This document shows, piece by piece, positions 12,641 to 26,700 of a DNA stretch of 64,000 bases. The position numbers were made by a program, and so were the translations under genes. The notes under the pieces were generated by a model that saw nothing but the letters and a program-made list of their open reading frames with translations, did no database searches and was not told the origin of the DNA. Origin of the DNA: Hofstenia miamia (taxonomy: Eukaryota > Xenacoelomorpha > Acoela); NCBI GenBank assembly GCA_004352715.1, contig SCFE01000021.1:1225605-1289604 (forward strand), written 5' to 3'. Numbering within the stretch: the stretch's first letter is position 1; each line of letters opens with the position of its first letter.

Positions 12641-13761
12641 CATGGTGTACTTCACTACAGGCCTCTTGAACGTGCAACTGAAGGCATCGACTGGAGGCGA
12701 AAGATAAGATTGTTGAAAATTTAATTTATGTTTAATTATGAAGTGAGTTTTATTATTATAACCAAGGATGCTCTAAATTAATAGGACTAAGCGCTAATTA
12801 CAGAGTGTAAATAAATAAGAAGGCCCAGCTGAAGCGGAAACTAGTTGCGCCTCTAGCGCAGAGGGAATGTATTGATAATTGCTGCTGCTTTGCACACCAA
12901 GGATAAATTTTTATAAATGCATCTTCATGTAATGTAAGCCAAAGGAAATATTCGCCTGAAACACTAGTACGAGCATTTGACTATTTTGCCACAAGCAGAG
13001 CATTGTACAAACATTTCCTTGAAGATTATCAGTTAACAAGTATTGCCACTCTTACTCGTCTAACATCTAAATGTAATAATCTGAAAGATAATCAAATCCT
13101 ACAAAGTTTTTTTAGTGGTGTGGAAGATCGTCAAAAGACATATTTACTGTTGATTGATGAAGTGTATGTTAAACCGGCTCTACTTTTGAATGCAGGCTCC
13201 ATATTTGGTAGAGCAGTTAATAGACCAAATGAGTTAGCAAACATAATGCTTGGCTTTTAAATTGTCAGTTTCTTTGGTGGTCCAACTATTCTATACAAGA
13301 TGTTACCGGTACATCCTTGTCAAACGTTCTTACATGTTTGAAGGACTGCTATCACTTTGAAATTGACAAACGATGTGTCATCATTCTTTCAAACATCTTT
13401 CTGAACAACTACACATCTTTTCCTACTCCAAGATCAAGCAGAGAGGCAAAAAAAGTGCTGAAGTTGTCTTAATTTCATTCCTATATACAGTATTTACTTT
13501 ATTTCAGCAAATAATAGATTATCATTTTCTTGTTGTGCATTAATTAATTCCCATTAATGTCAATAACTTATGAAGAGCGAAGGGTAAATTATATTTATTT
13601 CTCATAAATATTGAATTTTGATACTGAGTTTTTAATACAATTGTCCTTAATGGTGTTATTTATATAAAAAAAGTGATAAGAATATGAAAAATCCCTCAAT
13701 AGCATGTAATTCGTTCGCCTCCAGTTGCACGTTGCAGAGGCTTGTAGTGAAGTACGCCATG
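12641..13761 (+). mobile_element. P-element-like DNA transposon, 1.12 kb, non-autonomous
   Basis: The ends are inverted repeats beginning CATGGTGTACTTCACTACA on the left and CATGGCGTACTTCACTACA read inwards from the right. They match over about 40 bp; the left copy carries an extra 12-13 bp before GGAGGCGAA. Flanks are GTACAAGC (12633-12640) and GTACAAGT (13762-13769), an 8-bp target duplication with one mismatch. CATG termini and 8-bp duplications are hallmarks of P elements. Inside is a decayed P/THAP9-type transposase fragment on the plus strand. Confidence 0.88.
12980..13480 (+). pseudogene. P-element/THAP9-type transposase fragment
   Basis: The frame reads LYKHFLEDYQLTSIATLTRL, later LLIDEVYVKPALLLNAG, then GRAVNRPNELANIMLGF and a stop. 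After the stop the same frame continues VSFFGGPTILYKMLPV before breaking up. The block order (SIxTLxRL, LIDEVYVKP, FGxAVNxPxELAN, FGGPTxLYKMLPV) is that of P-element transposases in invertebrates. The DEVYVKP segment belongs to the RNase-H-like catalytic core. The THAP DNA-binding N-terminus and most of the C-terminus are missing, so it cannot be active. Confidence 0.75.
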
Positions 13762-13769
13762 GTACAAGT

Positions 13770-15102
13770 TAAATGAATATTAATAAAATGTTCATGAAAT
13801 CTTAGCATTAGGGTTTTTGAGCATGATATTACTATAACAAACTAGCAATTATCCTAAAGCAAGAGTTTTAAGTTAATTTTGATGACTATTGATGTTTAAG
13901 TTGAATCTAAATAAGCAAAGCTAATACGGCTCCCATATTGTGCAGACAAAAAGTAATTCAAGAATGTGGAAAAGTCATAAAATATCAGATTCTTCCCATT
14001 TGATTTGAGCTCAAAATCCTATTCTAGTTGTTTTTGGGGTAACAAAATTACCCCAACCATAATTTAACCGTTAAAATAACACTTATGGGAACGGCGACAA
14101 CACTTTGCAAATCACACACTAAAATGTTTAATCTCCCTGTAGTTCGGACTGAAACTTGAAAGAGAACTTTTACTAATCGTGTCACCAATTTTTTTAGTAA
14201 TTCCCAGTGTGTACTTAACGTGGTTTAATTAAAGGTTTGAATGTTTTCAATATTTTCAATGTTGAATGCGTCGAACTCTGTCACACTGCGGCGACAGTGT
14301 CAACAAACATTATCTGATACGGATTAACAAACGTATCTTATAAGTGTATTGTAAATTTACTTATACAGACGTTGAAGTCAAGTGTTAAATGCATCGTATA
14401 TTTGCCAATTCTGTACAACATGCAAGTTACATAATGGAATATGTGACGTAATTAATAACAGAAAATGCCTAATTCAATCTATTGAAAATAAATATTATTC
14501 AAGAAAGATTGAGAATGATCTATCAACTAACAGCAAAATGAGTGAATGATGTGAGAAAGAACCTTCCAAGAAATCAATTAAGAAGTATATCCTTTAATCA
14601 AAGCAATTTTAATCGTACAAAGGTAATATAACTTTGTAACTTTGGAAAGATTTCAAAATACACTATCAACTATAAATTTCGAAAAACCTTTGCCCAGTCA
14701 ACGATCAACAATTTGGAAACCATGTAGAGGTGTCATAAAAGACAGATTTTAATTTAAGCTCATTTCCTGACAATATGAAACCTCTAAGATTACGGCGTAT
14801 CAAAACCTAATGAATTGCTTAGATATAACTAGGGAGCTATTTGTGATATTGTTGAAAATTTAAATGATTGGAGAAACCTCATTTAGCTAATTGTACAAAA
14901 ACGCTTATAAAATACATTTCTTGAATGCTCTACACATTCTTTGAAAGAATTAACAGGATTTCACACCTTCAAAAGTAACACCTATCTATTTATATGACAC
15001 TTGCATATTTGGGAACAATCACCATGTTGTTAAATAAAAATGTAGAAAATTAACAAAATACATGAAAACAACAGCAAGTATACAAGGGAGGAATAAACTT
15101 AC
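13770..15102. other. No gene recognised
   Basis: AT-rich, no supported exon or transposon protein. Confidence 0.4.
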
Positions 15103-15125
15103 GTGGCAAGTGGCGGTGGCAGTGC
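15103..15125 (-). CDS. Possible 23-nt microexon
   Basis: TATGATACATAG then 23 bases then GTAAGTTT, a near-consensus donor. In one frame it reads ALPPPLA. No phase check is possible because flanking exons are not settled. A short match of splice consensus can arise by chance, so this is weak. Confidence 0.25.
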
Positions 15126-15839
15126 CTATGTATCATAGTTACATGCAAATAGTTTATAGCAAGACATTTTCATTTAAAACTGAATAGTGCAACTCTGACA
15201 ATGTATAAACACAGCGTTAGTATGTAAGCATGAATGCGAAGCAAAGAGAACAAACCGTTACGTGAATTCATTGCATTCCGGGTCCTGAAACAACATGTAA
15301 ACAATCAACAGCCTCTAAAGTTAGCGCAATACATACACGTGATTCAACATTAGTTAGATCAGCGCATACTCAACGTCTTCTCAAATTTTTATACAAATTT
15401 GCAAAAAGTGAACAAAAAACTACTTTTTTACAGGAGGGTAAAAAATACCACAGTAACAAATATTTTAGGTCAACCTTATTCAGTACTATATTTATTGATG
15501 ACGCATATCTACAAAAAAAATTTAAGTAGTTTTTAATGCAAAAACAGGGTAAATTCAAATGTTTACATTATTAAATTATCATTAAGAATCATAATTATCT
15601 CGAGAAGCATGACAAGTGAGAGGTTGTAGGCAAACGATTATTAAGGGAAATTTTGAAAATGTTGGCGGCATATAGAAATGTATTGAACTTGGTAAATTTG
15701 GAATTTTCGGTTTTAATTTTAAAAAAAATTTTCCAAGAATGAATGTCCGCTTACCCACAAAGATCGAGCCCTATACTGTCATTGCGAGAAATATATTGCC
15801 AATGGAAGCCCCTTTAACCACAAAAATTGGGGCCTATAA

Positions 15840-16300
15840 TTTCATTGCCAGAAAAAAATTGCCGTAACCAAATGGAAAGCCAAATAAAATTGTTAATTGG
15901 AAATATAATTTAATTAAGGGAAGGCCAAAAAAGGGAAAAATTAAAATTTTATTTAAAACAAAATTTTGGTAAAATTCCAAAAATTAAAATTGAGGAGGTT
16001 GGGAAAAGGTAAAAAAGGGAATTTCCAATTTAGTTCCAAATTGTTAAAAATAAAAGGGAGCAAAAACCTTCCTTTACCAGATGCCCTTTGAATTAAAAGG
16101 GACCACCCAAACTAAACCTTTAAAAATTTGAAGCCATTCTTTTCTTCCTAAAAAAAATTAAATTTCCCTAAGTTTTAAAAACCAATTGGATTTAAGGGCT
16201 TGGGAAAAAAAACCGGCTTTCCTTCAAAAAATAATGGAAAATTAAGGTTATTTCCCTGCATTCAACAAAAAAATATATTCAAGGAATTAGAAGTTCATTG
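15840..16300. other. Homopolymer-inflated, probably erroneous gap-edge sequence
   Basis: From about 15840 most bases occur in runs of two or more (for example AAATTTTGG, CCAAAAATT, GGGAAAAGG), unlike any other part of the window. The stretch ends next to the (AT)n and N gap at 16375-16767. The segment at about 15800-15862 looks like a distorted second copy of about 15742-15799. This is the look of uncorrected long-read or gap-fill sequence rather than biology. Confidence 0.6.
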
Positions 16301-16386
16301 AGGAATCAGGCATTTTCATCTATATGCCTCCCTAATAAAAATAGAAAAATAATAAGATAGCTGTCTTTAAAATTAATATATATATA

Positions 16387-16748
16387 NNNNNNNNNNNNNN
16401 NNNNNNNNNNNNNNNNNNNNNNNNNNNNNNNNNNNNNNNNNNNNNNNNNNNNNNNNNNNNNNNNNNNNNNNNNNNNNNNNNNNNNNNNNNNNNNNNNNNN
16501 NNNNNNNNNNNNNNNNNNNNNNNNNNNNNNNNNNNNNNNNNNNNNNNNNNNNNNNNNNNNNNNNNNNNNNNNNNNNNNNNNNNNNNNNNNNNNNNNNNNN
16601 NNNNNNNNNNNNNNNNNNNNNNNNNNNNNNNNNNNNNNNNNNNNNNNNNNNNNNNNNNNNNNNNNNNNNNNNNNNNNNNNNNNNNNNNNNNNNNNNNNNN
16701 NNNNNNNNNNNNNNNNNNNNNNNNNNNNNNNNNNNNNNNNNNNNNNNN
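16387..16748. other. Assembly gap (362 N) inside an (AT)n tract
   Basis: N run flanked on both sides by ATATAT. No coding content can be read here. Confidence 0.98.
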
Positions 16749-17314
16749 ATATATATATATATATATTATGGATTCCAATTTCCAAAGCTAAGCTTAAATT
16801 CAAAATGGCTGCCTCTAGCTATTGTCAAAAATACACACGTAAACAAATTCAATAAGTTAAACATTGATCAAAATACAAGGCTGACAACAATCCACTTTGC
16901 GCTACTTAATAAAATGGAATCCAAATGTAATACTTCATAAAGGGATCGGATAGTTAATGTAAAAATTTTTCAAAATTTTAAGTTTTAAAAAAATAAATAA
17001 AATAATTTAAAAATAAACTGTAATTCTCAAATAAGATAAAGTAGTACATGCACTCTGGAGGTAACTACACTGGCAAAAACAGATCCCATTGCCAAACTAA
17101 ACAGACAACAACTTTGTTCACATGCACATTATAAACGTATTTGCAATATTAAGGTAAAAACTCCCAAAGAAATGAGTAAAAAATGGAAAACAATAAATAG
17201 TTACCAATCCAGTCTAAAATCACAATGCCATTAGTATTAAATTATTTCACATTCTTAATTTTAAAAGCACAACATTATGTAAATATCATAATTCCAATTA
17301 ATAATAATAGTAAT

Positions 17315-17336
17315 TATATATATATATATATATATA
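17315..17336. repeat. (AT)11 microsatellite
   Basis: Uninterrupted AT tract. Confidence 0.9.
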
Positions 17337-17591
17337 ATTTAAGTTTTATAAATATCTAATTATAATTGTAATCAACTTTCGTAGAATTGCAAAAGAACGT
17401 TGCTTCTTTACAAATTAAAATTCACACTGTTGTAAAGATTGACCTTCCTTCGTTCAGTTAATTTTCATTGGAAAAATCATATAGCAACACATTTGAAAAT
17501 AAGTAACAATAAATAAAGTTCAGAAAGGATTCAAGCCTTATCAATATTGCTTAGGTAGATATAATGTTATTTGGGATATAAAGAAATATAA

Positions 17592-17707
17592 TTATACGCA
17601 CTTCACTAGTGTCTCTAAGCTTTTGGTCAGTGCCTTTCTTGCAAGGAGAAGACTCTCGCCTTTGGTACCAGTTGTAGATGGTTGAGATATATCGTCCATA
17701 CTGGCGA
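17592..17707 (-). CDS. CDKL5: CDKL5-like exon 17, possible terminal exon
   Basis: Acceptor CTTGTTTTAG, then in the frame set by exon 16: [38 protein letters not shown], then TAA. A donor (GAA|GTGCGT at 17601) lies just before the stop, so the gene could also continue left. Another frame ([19 protein letters not shown]) is also open, so the assignment is not certain. Confidence 0.55.
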
Positions 17708-20700
17708 CTAAAACAAGAATGTGAGAAATGGCAAGAGCTAGATTCATTTTGAATTAACAGCATGAACGTTAGTATAAAGTAAATGAGGAATTTAGCATAA
17801 AGCACACGTAGAAGCAGCAATCTTACCTGATAAAAATGTAATTCCTAAATGGTCATGCCATAACTCACACTTGTATTAACCTCTATTTTCCAAATATTAT
17901 CGACAAAACACTAGCATTTCTCTATCATAAATGATGGATGTCAATAGTTCTTTGTTAGTAAATATTTACATTATATATAAATATATACATTTCTGCACAA
18001 CGAGTCTAGAATTGTGGAAAATTGAATTTGTACATTAGAATTCACACATATCGACTTCTCCACGAGTCTCCCAATCAAAGTAGATGAATGTTAATATAAG
18101 GGAACTTGGAATTTCTAGGCAACTTCAATTATAAATTCAGATATTCAGACTAGTGTAGATGTTCTTACTGAAATACGAATAAAGTCCTATGAATTGAAAA
18201 ATTTCAAAATCGAAGTTTGTTATTTAGAGTGCAAGGTTTTTTCTATAAATTCAAAGCAGAAAACGTAAGTCTAGCTCATTATTTCATAAAAATAAAATAC
18301 CGGTGAATTATATGAGGCTGTATTCAATAAATAATTTTCACCTCCCTTTCAGCTAGTTTATGGAAAAACAACAGCGATCCTTACTAGTACCCAATAAAAA
18401 GAGCTGCCAATTAATACATGGATTCATTAAATAATTTGTATGACAAATCAAACTCTTTAAAATAGAAGCAACGAAGCGTTCTTAGTACAAATTTGTCTGT
18501 CAATAGACAAATGTTGTTAACCCGGGACCCCAAAATGACAGCTTGATTTTTTAATGTTTCCCAAAGTTATTTATTTCGATATATGCGAATTTTCTTCTCA
18601 AGCGGGTCACATATTTGCGTCGACATAGGCGAATTGTCAATATAGGTGAAATGCAAATTTTTAAACATATTTTAAGTGTAAAATGCATAAAGGCAAAATA
18701 GCCATGTCGATATAAGCAAATTGTCAATAAATACGAAGTCGATATATGCGAATTCTACCGCACTTTGATATTCTACAACATTATATCACCTATCTTCAAA
18801 TTTAACATCGATATTTTCAATTATATCTTTAATTTGTTTATTTACAAAAAATCTTTGTATGTAACGGGGTTTTGAGTATTTGATTTTCACCGATTACAAC
18901 AGGCAGGCTTTGATTTATGGTGTAAAGAGCTCGGGCTTAAATTCTCGGCCCGGTTACAACTCTGATCTCAACTTATTAAATTTTCACGTTACAAAACGAC
19001 TTCCAGAACGAATTAATTTCGAAAGTAGTGGTAACACTGTATAATAATTGGCTTAGAGATATTATTAATATTGTTCAAATTTTACAAATACCACTTACTT
19101 AATAAAAATAATTTATAAACAAGTTATTTGTAGAATTCCAATTTTAATAATGTCGATTCTATTTTGTAAATGAAAACTAATAAAGGAAACAACTGTTAAA
19201 ATAGCTAATCTACAATCTATCATATTACAACACGCTTATGTACAGAACCCAAAAATTACGTCTGTCATTCATCGTATTCTTATAACAAGTGTGCAACTTT
19301 AACTGAATAATATTGAGATTGAGGACCTATTCTACATTTTGTTTTTATTAAATATTTTTATTTATTTTTTCCACAGGGTTGTATCATGGTGTACAAAAGC
19401 AGTTGACGTTGTGATAATATTGAAAAGAAGCGATCCAATTTCTGAGGTACTGAAACTTTTTGAGACGTTAATGTGAAAAATACCATGTATATTTACGACG
19501 TGAATACTGAGTGAGATTGGAATATTTGGGGAAATATGTGCGGAACTATATGAACGTGTAATTGTGTAAAATACAAAAGCATGCTTTAGAGATAATAAAA
19601 TTTTTAATATACCAATATAGTAAAAATAGATGTCATCAATAATTGTAATGAAATTTCATTTATTTTTCACATATCCTTTTTTACCATATGCTTTTCGAAA
19701 TAACTGTGTCATAGGTTGCTAAAATATTCCTATATTAATAGAAGTCCTAATCCAAAGGCTTATGCAAAATTAACATTATTAAAAATTTCTGTCAGGAATT
19801 TATGATAGTCATTCTCAAATACAGTTCAAATAAAACGCAATTAAAAGCAATTGGTATATAGAATTTAGACTAAGAAACATAATTGGAAGCATCTCCCAAC
19901 TTTGAAACTTTCCCCTTTGATGGTAACAATGAACCTAAGACATTCTTCTTTTGTATTAGTTCATTGTGCTTAACTCCATGTAAAAGGATTTGTTGCAAAA
20001 CTTGATAGTATGAGTAAACTTTGAAATGAAATTCAACAAATCAAGGCTTGTAATCTTAATTAGGATGTGATCCTGAGTCCTGACAAAATTTAATCCCTCT
20101 TGATGATACTACATAAATATTACCAGAATCAATGACAAAGAATTTCAATGACCTTTAACAAGAAAATGAATATTACATTATAAAATATAAGCACTTATCA
20201 GACATTTAAACCAAATCTGTCGGGGTAGCAATATATAGCACTCGCTGCTATCAAATGAAAAAAAATTTAATCAACAGCTAAAAATATGCTTGGAAAAGCT
20301 AAGCTGCAAAGGCCCAGTGGACTTAATGTAGAGATTGGGCGATCCTCCATTGATCATTTCATAATTGTCACGCAAATGATTGGTTTGTTTTACAAACTAC
20401 CACTGAATATGCTATAAATGTACAAATTGAAATATCATAATTGGAGGGGAATTATCTAAACCCGAGGGTGGAAATTTGACAAAAACTAAGAATGCTTACA
20501 ACCCCAAATCTTTTTATCTTTTTATTTTATATACAAATGTATGAGAAATTAGCAAGATAGAAAATGTGCAGTTTATAGGTCTTGTTGCGTAACAATGATG
20601 AAAGGAATCATTTATTTCCTTAGTAACTTAATAATGTCATTACGTACAACAATTAACTAGATTCACAATATATAAACATATAATCCATGAGCCACTAATA

Positions 20701-23700
20701 TAAAAACAGTCAACCTAAATTAAAACACTTGTAATTAAACACATCTTAAGACAAAACATCGAACATGACCAGAGTGGACAGAGTGCTTGTTGATTCCACA
20801 TTTTCGTTGGCCATGCCAGCATTTGTGGAGAAACCTGTCCCAAAATATATTGGAATAAATTAAATTTTACAACCGAATAAAAGGAAAAGCTCATGTAGAT
20901 GGCTTAACTACAGTGAAACTCCTGTACAGTGTAAAAATCCCATTCGCCGTAAATTTTTAACTGATCCAAATACCAAAATAGGCACAGTTGAACTCCAATA
21001 TTGCGTAAAATTCACTAGTGCGTAATGCATGTTGTGGCAAAATAGGCTTAACCACAAAAACTTTGCTGACTGCATATTCAATTGGCAAATGAAAAACGAC
21101 AATTAATAGCACAAAAATCGAGACTATTCCATCTATCGTCAAGCCCATTTTCGAAAATATAGCTTCAACCCGTTTAGGAAGCCGTTTAGAAATGCGTCCT
21201 GAAAGCATTCTATTATCAAAATCAGAGAGATATGAGAAAACTATACTTCAAATTAGTAAATATCAACAAATGCAACTTTTAAAATTTAGGCAAATTTAAG
21301 AAATGGGATTAAATAAACAAGCAAATTCGAATTTTATGCATTTTATTATACGTTGGATTCTTAGCATACTTTATTAGCATATTAATTAAAATGTGTTTTA
21401 AAAAGTTGCTTGAAAGCAATAACTTCTAAATCATTATAACTTTACAGCAAATAAATGTTTCTTCTACTACTTAGCATCCTCTTTAGCTAAGGTACTGTTG
21501 GTAAACATAAAATAATAAGATATAAACAGATAAGTTTCCCAAAGGCTTACAATAAAAAGAAAAAATGTTCCTCAATAGAAATTAAAAAGAGCAGCAATGA
21601 ATTAATTTGTTACAGGAAAATCAATATTTACTAAGCAATAAACTGAGTGCGGCGTCCAGCTACTATTGTAAACCACGACAAAGAATACGAAAACAAAGAT
21701 TAACTATAGATAAGCAATATCATACCAAAAACAATGTACTCAAAGTATAGGGTACAACGTTGAAGATGATTCTATTGTACCAAGTCACAAGTTCATTTAA
21801 AAATGATATTTCACAGCTTATATGAAATTATATAGATAAAAAATTTTCATAAGTGGACATATGTATATAATATCCATAAAATATTATTCTCTATATTTGA
21901 TAGCACAATGACATAAGCTAAAATTCTCAAGTTTCGTAAATAAACAATACAACGATTTTAAATTTGTTGACAACTAGTAAATACTGTTTTAAAATGAAAG
22001 TTTTAACTTTTTATTCTGTTAAAATAAGACTTTGCTTGTTCTACATAAATGAAATATAACAATAAGTATTTGACTTTAACCTCGGCCATTTGTACTTTAA
22101 ATTAGCACTGAGTAACTAAAAAAGTAGCACAACATCAAACTCCAATTAAATATTCAAAATACTATGACGTAGGGTTATTGCCAAATCTAATCTAGTAGTG
22201 TAGATGAAAATTATGGATTGTCAAATACTAGAAAATGATCCCATTCCTCTCTAGACGAATGCTACAATATGAAAAATAATATTTATAATAGTGGAATGAA
22301 CGTAAAAATGTGAAAGGAATTTGACTGGAGTTTAGTGATGGAATCTAGATGGTAGTGCTTTCAGTATTTCATGCATATTCAAAGGCTAAATGACAATATT
22401 CATTGACACTCACATTGGACTTGAAGCTAAAATGCCAGTAAAATTCGCGTAGATGAATGGAATATTAATTACTACGGCTGTGAAGATTTATGATAAAAAG
22501 GAAAAGAACACATGCTACTATCAAAAAGTTAATAGAAATTAACATATATAATATATTCTTATTAAAACTTTCCAACCAAACTGTACTCAAATTTTTTAAT
22601 GGCAGGAAAAATCGTTTGAAAAATTCAATTATGAAAAACATATAGTCATATTGAGGAGATTCATATGGTCAAAAGTAAGAAGTTCTTACAAATAGTCAGT
22701 TCCTAGGAGTTCTATTAACAAAATAATATCAATGAAATTGCTCTGGACACCTGACTAATATATTCACAGGTACATCCAAAATAAAAAAAGTATTCAACAT
22801 GACTGATATTATACTTAGACGAACTCTTGGAAGTTTGTGTAGATTCAACTTTTAAAGGAAAATTTCCAACGACAGATCTAACAAGTAAATTTCATGTACA
22901 CTTAAATGGAAAGATTTGAATTATTATATATTCGAATAGGTGTTAAAATAAAAATATACCGAAGCAACATTTGATAAAGCAAACATTGTTATCTGTAAAT
23001 ATAATGCGTCGTTTATAATTTACTCAAACATTGATGCGATTAGGAATCTTTATCAAAATAGTATATTAAAAAGCATTAATGTACATAGTAAGGTAATTGG
23101 TGAAATATGTCTGTCAGTCAATATAATGCGCAGCAAAAACAGTTATAATATTGTCACATTATTACAAAATCTTAATGTTTCTTAAAAAATAAAGATGAAA
23201 TTGAATATTGCGGTGAGAATTAAATGGAATAATGAATAAAAAATTAATACAGAAACATGTAGTGATTAAAAGATTGAGTAAAACGCATTCAAACATTGAA
23301 AGAAGGATAACGATACATTGGAAGAGTTGTTACATCAGAACTAAAATTTGCTTAAAATTTAAAATTTAAAATCAAAATTGCTATATCCCATTAATGGCGG
23401 CCTATTAGCAGAATGAATTCCACTGAAATTAATAATGAACATAATAAATTGCAATTTGGAGTTAATTTTATGTTATATTATTTGCAAAAAAGTATATTGT
23501 GAAAAGGGAACGATGTTCCCTTGTCAAATTAAGAGAAAGTATGTGCATATAAACTTTGCATTATTAAAGCTTAGAGAATGACAACTACAGTTAGAGAATA
23601 AGAAGAATAAACGAAGTCTGAGACCAATGTAAATTAGAGGACAATTTTCATTAAGTAAAGCCCAGGTGAGAAACATTGCTGTATGGTTCTGAAAAGAGTT

Positions 23701-26700
23701 CGGTTCATTCAATAATTTCTTTGATGGTTTTCAAAGTATTTAATCACCAAGTGCCACAAATTGTGGTGTTAATTTGTTTATTCCCAAAAGATCTATTGAA
23801 AGGCGAAATATTGAAGCAAACTGCTATTTCCCTTTAATGTGATGTCATCTATCGTCATTGATAAAAACTGACCTCGAAATAAAACAAATAACAGGCTGCA
23901 AATGTTCATTTTTGTAAAATCCCTAATGTTCCTGGTATAGTTCAAGATCTATCAACAATGATTGTATTTCCGACGTATTTTTCGCCAATGCAAAATGCTT
24001 TCTATCTAGAAAACTTTGAACTTTTAGCAATTTCTAAGAACATTGGAAGTCTTCGAAAAATTATATTTATGAAAGTTTCAAGTGCAATCTTCCATTCTTA
24101 ATTCTTGTAGTGATTCATTTGTAAAAACCACCAGAACTTCAACCTGAGCTAGACATTTGATTGCTCATTTAGGCAGAATACAATTCATGAAAAATCTGAA
24201 TCGGCTGTACTAACACTTGTGAAAAAACATCAGTCAGGAAAGAGAAATATTTTTCAATGAGTTACTAATTCCAATCATTTGAATATATTCTTTTTTTGAA
24301 AAAATGTGCCAATTATGAAACAGTCGAAAATTGTGTGATATTATGCTACCTAACCCATTATATGCTTTTAATATATTCAAAAATTTTTAATGCTTGTTCG
24401 TTAGTCTTTTATTAGTTATCTGTGCAGTAATTGTCTTTGAATTGTGTACTATAGAAATAAACTTTTGAAGGTGAGATTTCTTCATGTAGGTCGAAATAGC
24501 AAATTTATTGTATTACAAAATAGATAAAGTAAACATTTTAATGGAAAGGAAAAAAGCAATTAATCTGCGAAAGTAAGATTTGAGAAATACGTTACTTGAA
24601 ATGTTCAAAAAAACCAGAAATATGAAACATTGATTGCAAAAAAGCATAATTAAATATAACAGATATAATTTAAACTAAAATACATTCAAATGAAAATTGG
24701 AAATTTTGCATGGCGTGACTTTGAAAATAATACATCGAACCAGAAGCTGAAAAGTTAACTAAATCTAAAGTGAAGCCGAAGTTCAGGCAGAATTTTCTAG
24801 AAGAAATGTAGGAAATTAAAATATTACGTGGTTTAGCAGAAGCACCATTGGCAACAGATGGAGGAGGCTTAGTAAAGATGGGGACACTCTGAGAATAAAT
24901 TGTCTCTTCTGGTACACAACTGAGATGGGCATCGTTGTATGTACTCACTACACGTCTTCCACGACCTTTACCAGTCTAAACATAGATGTTACATATCAAT
25001 GAATTGCGATCTAGATTTCAATTATAGTAAAATCATAATTAAAATACATGTACTTTAACATAAAATCACAAACCGATGATCGCAAAGATACATCACTATC
25101 AGAATCACTACTACAGCTGCTGCTCTCGCGTTGGTCAAGCGAAACACTCTGACGGAACGTAAACTTTTTCGGGACAGGAAACTAAACAAAGGTAACGATC
25201 AATTATAAGTGTGAGAACTGAATTAAGAGGTGAATTGAACCACGTTAGTAATGTCTGTTGATGGAATTAGTAGTAACAAAGAATCGTATAATTGTAATGG
25301 TTTGTGAAACGATTCTGCAAAAGCAATAAATAAATTAATTAAATGAATTACGTTTAAATCTCAGTTATATTAAGAAGCCATAATTGAAGATCAACATATA
25401 TTTTCATGCGTAGCTTCAAACTGCTAACATACTTAAACATGCATATAATGAAATTCATTACATTCCCTATTGTTAATTATAAAAACGCTGAAACTAAACT
25501 TTCGGTGTAAGTCCTTGACTATAACATATAAATCAATTTTATCAAAACCTTCTTAATTACAACATTTTTTACACAGCTTTAATGAAATGGAAAAATAACA
25601 CAGCTTTAATAACATATTTATGGTAATTCAAGGCGTTTCAATATCACAAAAGACGAAAACTAATCCTATTATAAAGAGATATTTCAAAGTGAAGTCTTAA
25701 TTGAAACTGCCTTTTCAAATATCTATGACCTTTCATGAAGGAGCAGAATTTATATAAGTAAGGATGTTGATAACGCATACAATGAGGGAACGCAACCCTA
25801 AAAGTAGTGTGAAGTCGACAACAATCGTGTGATGAGTAGAGCTGGAACCCGGGTGGCTATATGCTCGGAAAAATTCATTAAGAATGAATATAATTCAGGT
25901 TAATTTATAATGAGATATGGATTTAATGATCTTTAAACTTTTGCAATAATAAGCAAAAATAGCTTTACTTTACTCTAAAAATTGACCAGGATTAATGATT
26001 GATCCGAAAACTACCATTTTCAATTTTTAAGAAGCATTGATGTCAATTTGGAAAAACTACAAAGAATTCGCAAAAGACAATAAAATGATTCCAATATTTT
26101 TAAATATATTTTTGCCGAATGTGCATGATTCTTATAGCAATATCAATATAAAACATGATACTGAAAAAGGGGGTATAAATATCAAAAAATACTTCCAAAG
26201 ACATTATTTGCATCCAATTCTTTCATTAATGATCTGAAATTTTTATGTCATGTCATTTAAAGTTAGTAGTAAATCAAAATTGAAGCAAACAATATTGTGT
26301 GTCTGTGGATATTCACATTTTTATCTAAAGCAACCTATAATTGAAACGTTTGCATGTATATTATTGATACTAGAAGTTGTTTGGTTCCAGCTCTGGTAAA
26401 GGACGTTAGAAGCATTAATAGATATGATATACAAACCCCTCGTATAGCAAGTGACGAAAGCTAAAACCAAGTGTGTGTCAAGAGCATACCAATTCAAAAA
26501 TTTCAAAATATACATTTTACACGATGTGCATCATATTACAAAAATTTCACCCAACTTAGAGCGTGAAGAATTTTAAAAGAATTAATTCGATGCAACGCAT
26601 AAAGATTTTTCTAAATTCATAAATATATAAGCAAATATATAAGTTGACCCCGACAGCGCAGAAACATGTATCAGGTCACATTTGAAAATATTGGTTGAGT

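Noticed and set aside
20908-21208. Overlapping minus-strand open frames (64 and 83 codons)
   Set aside because: No recognisable motif, no matching splice phase with exons 16 or 17, and two frames open at once, as is common in AT-rich DNA.
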